Source: Sordaria brevicollis (Eukaryota; Ascomycota; Sordariomycetes; Sordariales; Sordariaceae). From it: DNA of 64,000 nucleotides. The stretch is taken from NCBI GenBank assembly GCA_033439795.1, contig JAUTDP010000012.1, forward strand, positions 1,550,001-1,614,000, read 5' to 3'. Shown piece after piece: positions 62,628 through 64,000 of the stretch. A program made the translations under genes and the position numbers. A model generated the notes under the pieces. That model had not been told where the DNA came from. It saw only the letters and a list, made by a program, of their open reading frames with translations, and searched no databases. How positions within the stretch are numbered: the stretch's first letter is position 1; each line of letters opens with the position of its first letter.

Positions 62628-63163
62628 ATGTCTGGAAAGTTTGAGCCCAAGGTTCCTGTTCAGTTGAACCCTCCCAAGGACGACCCCATTTCTGTTGAGG
62701 AGCTGGCCAAGGCGAACGGTAAGACTTGACACTTATCACTCGGCCGTAGAGGTTCTCTTCACTCTAGACAATGATGCTGACAACAACTCTCACTCCAGGT
62801 GCTGACGGCGGAAAGTGCTATGTTGCCATCAAGGGTATTGTCTACGACGTAACGGGCAACAAGGCGTACCAGCCTGGAGGCTCCTACCACGGTAAGCTCT
62901 ACCGCCTTGTCTTGTATCTCTTTGATCAAGGCAACCACGTCCAGTCTTGCTGGCTCATTACTAACACCTGTCGTGCTCCAGTGTTCGCCGGCAAGGACGC
63001 CTCGCGCGCTCTCGGCAAGACTTCGACCAAGGCCGAGGATGTCAGGCCAGACTGGCAAGACCTCGACGACAAGGAAAAGTCGACTCTCAACGACTGGATC
63101 ACCTTCTTCTCCAAGCGCTACAACGTAGTGGGCAAGGTGGAGGGCGCTACCAACATGGAGTAA
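62628..63163 (+). CDS. Cytochrome b5-like heme/steroid-binding (MAPR family) protein
   Basis: Exons 62628-62718, 62799-62891 and 62982-63163 give 121 residues; the start has CACAATG context. Introns of 80 and 90 bp have GTAAG donors, CTGAC/CTAAC branch points and CAG acceptors. After a 30-residue Pro/Lys-rich lead the b5-like fold reads KCYVAIKGIVYDVTG (36-50) and AYQPGGSYHVFAGKDASRAL (53-72). Tyr54 and Tyr60 align by spacing with Tyr107 and the heme-ligating Tyr113 of human PGRMC1, and VFAGKDASR matches the family signature. Dap1 and PGRMC1 bind heme and support P450 enzymes of sterol synthesis. This protein is shorter and has no N-terminal membrane segment, so it is likely soluble. Whether it is the Dap1 orthologue or a cytosolic paralogue cannot be decided here. 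Confidence 0.93.
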
Positions 63164-64000
63164 GGTCTACACGTCTGGATGCGTCAATACATGTTGCGGT
63201 TTTGCTCTCAAGTCGTTGTTCTTCTTCATGTGTCATTTTCTCACCCGTTAGCAATATTAGCTCGATACCCTCTTCCGGCTCGCCTGGTTCAAGACTGTGA
63301 ACTATCTCGGACCAAGATTCGACGATTCCACGAACGCCATCACAATGCTGTACACAGGCATCACTCATGTTCGATACCATCATGGCTTCTTCCCTGGCCC
63401 CCTTTATGTTGTCCTTTCGTGTATTCAAACTTACCCAGTCAATTTCAACATTGCATCCCAGCTTGCTTTGTTCCGCCACAGCCGCGGAACAATACGAGCC
63501 CCAGCTTCCGCGCGTGTCCCTGCATAACAAATTCCTTTCCCATCTTGTGGTGCCACGCCGAGCCGGGAGCAAGGGGTACAAGCAAAACTTCCCGCTGTCA
63601 AAATCCTGGTACAGGTCACAAGTGTGCCCTTTCGTCGTTTCGTGTATCACCCTGTTTTCTGTGCGTCGCGCACATTGGCTTTGTTCTGGTGGAAATACTA
63701 TGCCGGACGTTTGTTCGAGTCGTCTGGTAGGAAAGAGGACGTTTTACACATGCCATCCATTGTGAAGAACGCAGTACAGCATCTGTTCTCTTCCCCTTCG
63801 TCCTAAATCTCCCCAAGATGTCCATCCTTCTTACGCGTAACGTCCCCTTGACAAAGAATCCATGTGCGGCTCTGAGATATGGCAGTTTTTTGAGACCACA
63901 AGTGGTCTGGACACGACGTCCTGTTGCTCAAACGGCCGTATAACCGACCAACGGATGGTAGCTGCACCCACAAAAAGCGTGGCGCTGTAATGTATAGTAC
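63164..64000. other. 3' flank, no supported gene
   Basis: Downstream of the heme-binding protein gene the sequence has mixed composition with overlapping ORFs on both strands (up to 183 codons). None shows a recognised domain. It probably includes the 3' untranslated region. Confidence 0.45.

Noticed and set aside
63179..63730. 183-codon plus-strand ORF downstream of the heme-binding protein gene
   Set aside because: No motif, overlaps several equally long ORFs, and probably contains the 3' untranslated region.

Overview
The window comes from a filamentous ascomycete (Pezizomycotina). Its genes have short introns of 55-90 bp with GTRNGT donors, CTAAC/CTGAC branch points and CAG/TAG acceptors. 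Repeats carry saturating C-to-T / G-to-A change in the pattern of repeat-induced point mutation (RIP). Class is not certain; the proteins look Sordariomycete-like.

Region 1 (about 1-50,820) is an extremely AT-rich block of RIP-degraded transposons nested in one another, with no intact gene. From left to right: (D) a minus-strand gag-pol element cut by the window start; (E) the integrase end of a plus-strand Ty3/Gypsy element; (H) a roughly 15.3-kb block bounded by an inverted hairpin motif (7,398 and 22,680), holding a Helitron Rep/helicase ORF that is interrupted by (F) a 2.1-kb gag-only LTR element; (A) a 17.7-kb Gypsy element on the minus strand carrying a second Gypsy element (B, 8.8 kb, same strand) inside its reverse transcriptase; an unidentified degraded ORF split by (C) a 7.9-kb plus-strand Gypsy chromovirus-like element. 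Elements A, B, C and F each have two LTRs of exactly equal length (344, 301, 286 and 236 bp) and 5-bp target duplications, so their borders are known to the base. In all four, the outward-facing half of each LTR is spared from RIP and the inward half is mutated.

Region 2 (about 50,820-64,000) has balanced base composition and three supported genes: an AP-1-like bZIP regulator (minus, 53,537-54,262), an Mgr3-like mitochondrial TPR protein (minus, 59,944-61,702), and a small cytochrome b5/MAPR-type heme-binding protein (plus, 62,628-63,163). The last two are divergent and share a 925-bp intergenic region. Two long stretches (51.05-53.5 and 54.5-59.9 kb) contain only scattered ORFs with no recognisable coding signal.

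All calls come from reading the sequence and manual translation; no database search was run.
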